Below, piece by piece: positions 12,269-12,447 of a DNA stretch of 12,447 nt. Where the stretch lies: the NCBI GenBank assembly GCA_018303895.1, contig JAGVXJ010000078.1, positions 1-12,447 on the forward strand, in the 5' to 3' direction. The stretch comes from Candidatus Pacearchaeota archaeon. GTDB taxonomy: Archaea; Nanobdellota; Nanobdellia; Pacearchaeales; GW2011-AR1. Below the pieces are notes generated by a model. It was given only the letters and a program-made list of their open reading frames with translations. It had not been told where the DNA came from and ran no database searches. Position 1 is the stretch's first letter. Every line of letters starts with the position of its first letter. The translations under genes were made by a program, and so were the position numbers.

Positions 12269-12406
12269 ATGAGAAGACCAATCTTAGATTGTTTGTATTG
12301 CGGGAAGCCTTTTTATCCTGTTGAAGGCCGTGAAAAACTACAGAAGTACTGCAAACCAAGTCATAGGAAAAATGCTTATCGTAGAAGATTAAGAACTATA
12401 GGCTAA
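12269..12406 (+). CDS. Small zinc-finger-like ORF (45 aa)
   Basis: The product starts MRRPILDCLYCGKPFYPVEG and continues REKLQKYCKPSHRKNAYRRR. CLYC followed by C28 and H32 gives a plausible CxxC...CxxxH zinc site. The basic RKNAYRRR tail would bind DNA or RNA. Short proteins like this are common in mobile elements and phages. Base composition is less A+T-rich than the rest of the window. TATAAT (12258-12263) lies just upstream, but there is no matching upstream box at the normal distance. Confidence 0.55.
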   Translation: MRRPILDCLYCGKPFYPVEGREKLQKYCKPSHRKNAYRRRLRTIG

Positions 12407-12419
12407 ACCATCTCCAGCG

Positions 12420-12436
12420 GCCGCTTGTTCTGCGGC
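12420..12436. other. G+C-rich hairpin near the right edge
   Basis: GCCGC (12420-12424) and GCGGC (12432-12436) pair around a 7-nt loop. It lies 13 nt after the stop of the small ORF. The local G+C is far above that of the window. It could be a terminator without a T tract, part of an element end, or the start of a structured RNA that continues outside. Confidence 0.35.
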
Positions 12437-12447
12437 GGAGCAAAGGC

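Overview
This 12.4 kb window is A+T-rich and carries a clearly archaeal information-processing gene set. It encodes Kae1, a PriS-type primase, ribosomal proteins L7Ae, S28e and L24e, a TrmB-family regulator, and tRNA-Phe(GAA). It also has a bacterial-type GyrB, and the genes are short and tightly packed. Most promoters have a TATA box about 25 nt upstream of the start codon, so most mRNAs should be leaderless or nearly so. Together this suggests a reduced-genome DPANN archaeon of the Woesearchaeota/Pacearchaeota kind. That assignment rests on gene content and style, not on a phylogeny.

Left part (1-2612): the start of a membrane-anchored protein runs off the left edge. A degraded second copy of the tRNA-Phe 3' end lies beside the intact tRNA gene. 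A compound AT-rich palindromic repeat follows, then a DUF5684-like membrane protein. A second copy of the repeat precedes a pilin-like secreted protein and a DUF192 protein. Next comes a 41-codon conserved-looking basic protein behind an unusually long, structured leader.

Middle (2613-6662): a divergent TrmB regulator faces a tight three-gene operon, with a palindrome and TATA box between them. The operon encodes an unknown protein, a Nudix hydrolase, and a protein resembling the ATP-grasp domain of PEP synthase/PPDK. A third repeat copy closes the operon and precedes kae1. A small unknown gene is convergent with kae1.

Right part (6740-12447): a compact primase small subunit, then a 22-residue lysine-rich peptide on the other strand. 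The ribosomal cluster L7Ae-S28e-(unknown 79 aa)-L24e has a leader that may fold into a kink-turn-like motif. After it come a metallophosphoesterase, gyrB with a downstream cupin, and a zinc-ribbon protein. From about 12,200 the composition shifts to higher G+C. A reading frame stops after 22 codons, and a small unrelated zinc-finger-like ORF and a GC hairpin follow. This could be an inserted element or an assembly junction.

The parts that known families do not explain are the dispersed repeat, the two structured leaders, the TrmB-linked operon, the extra gene inside the ribosomal cluster, and the right-edge discontinuity.
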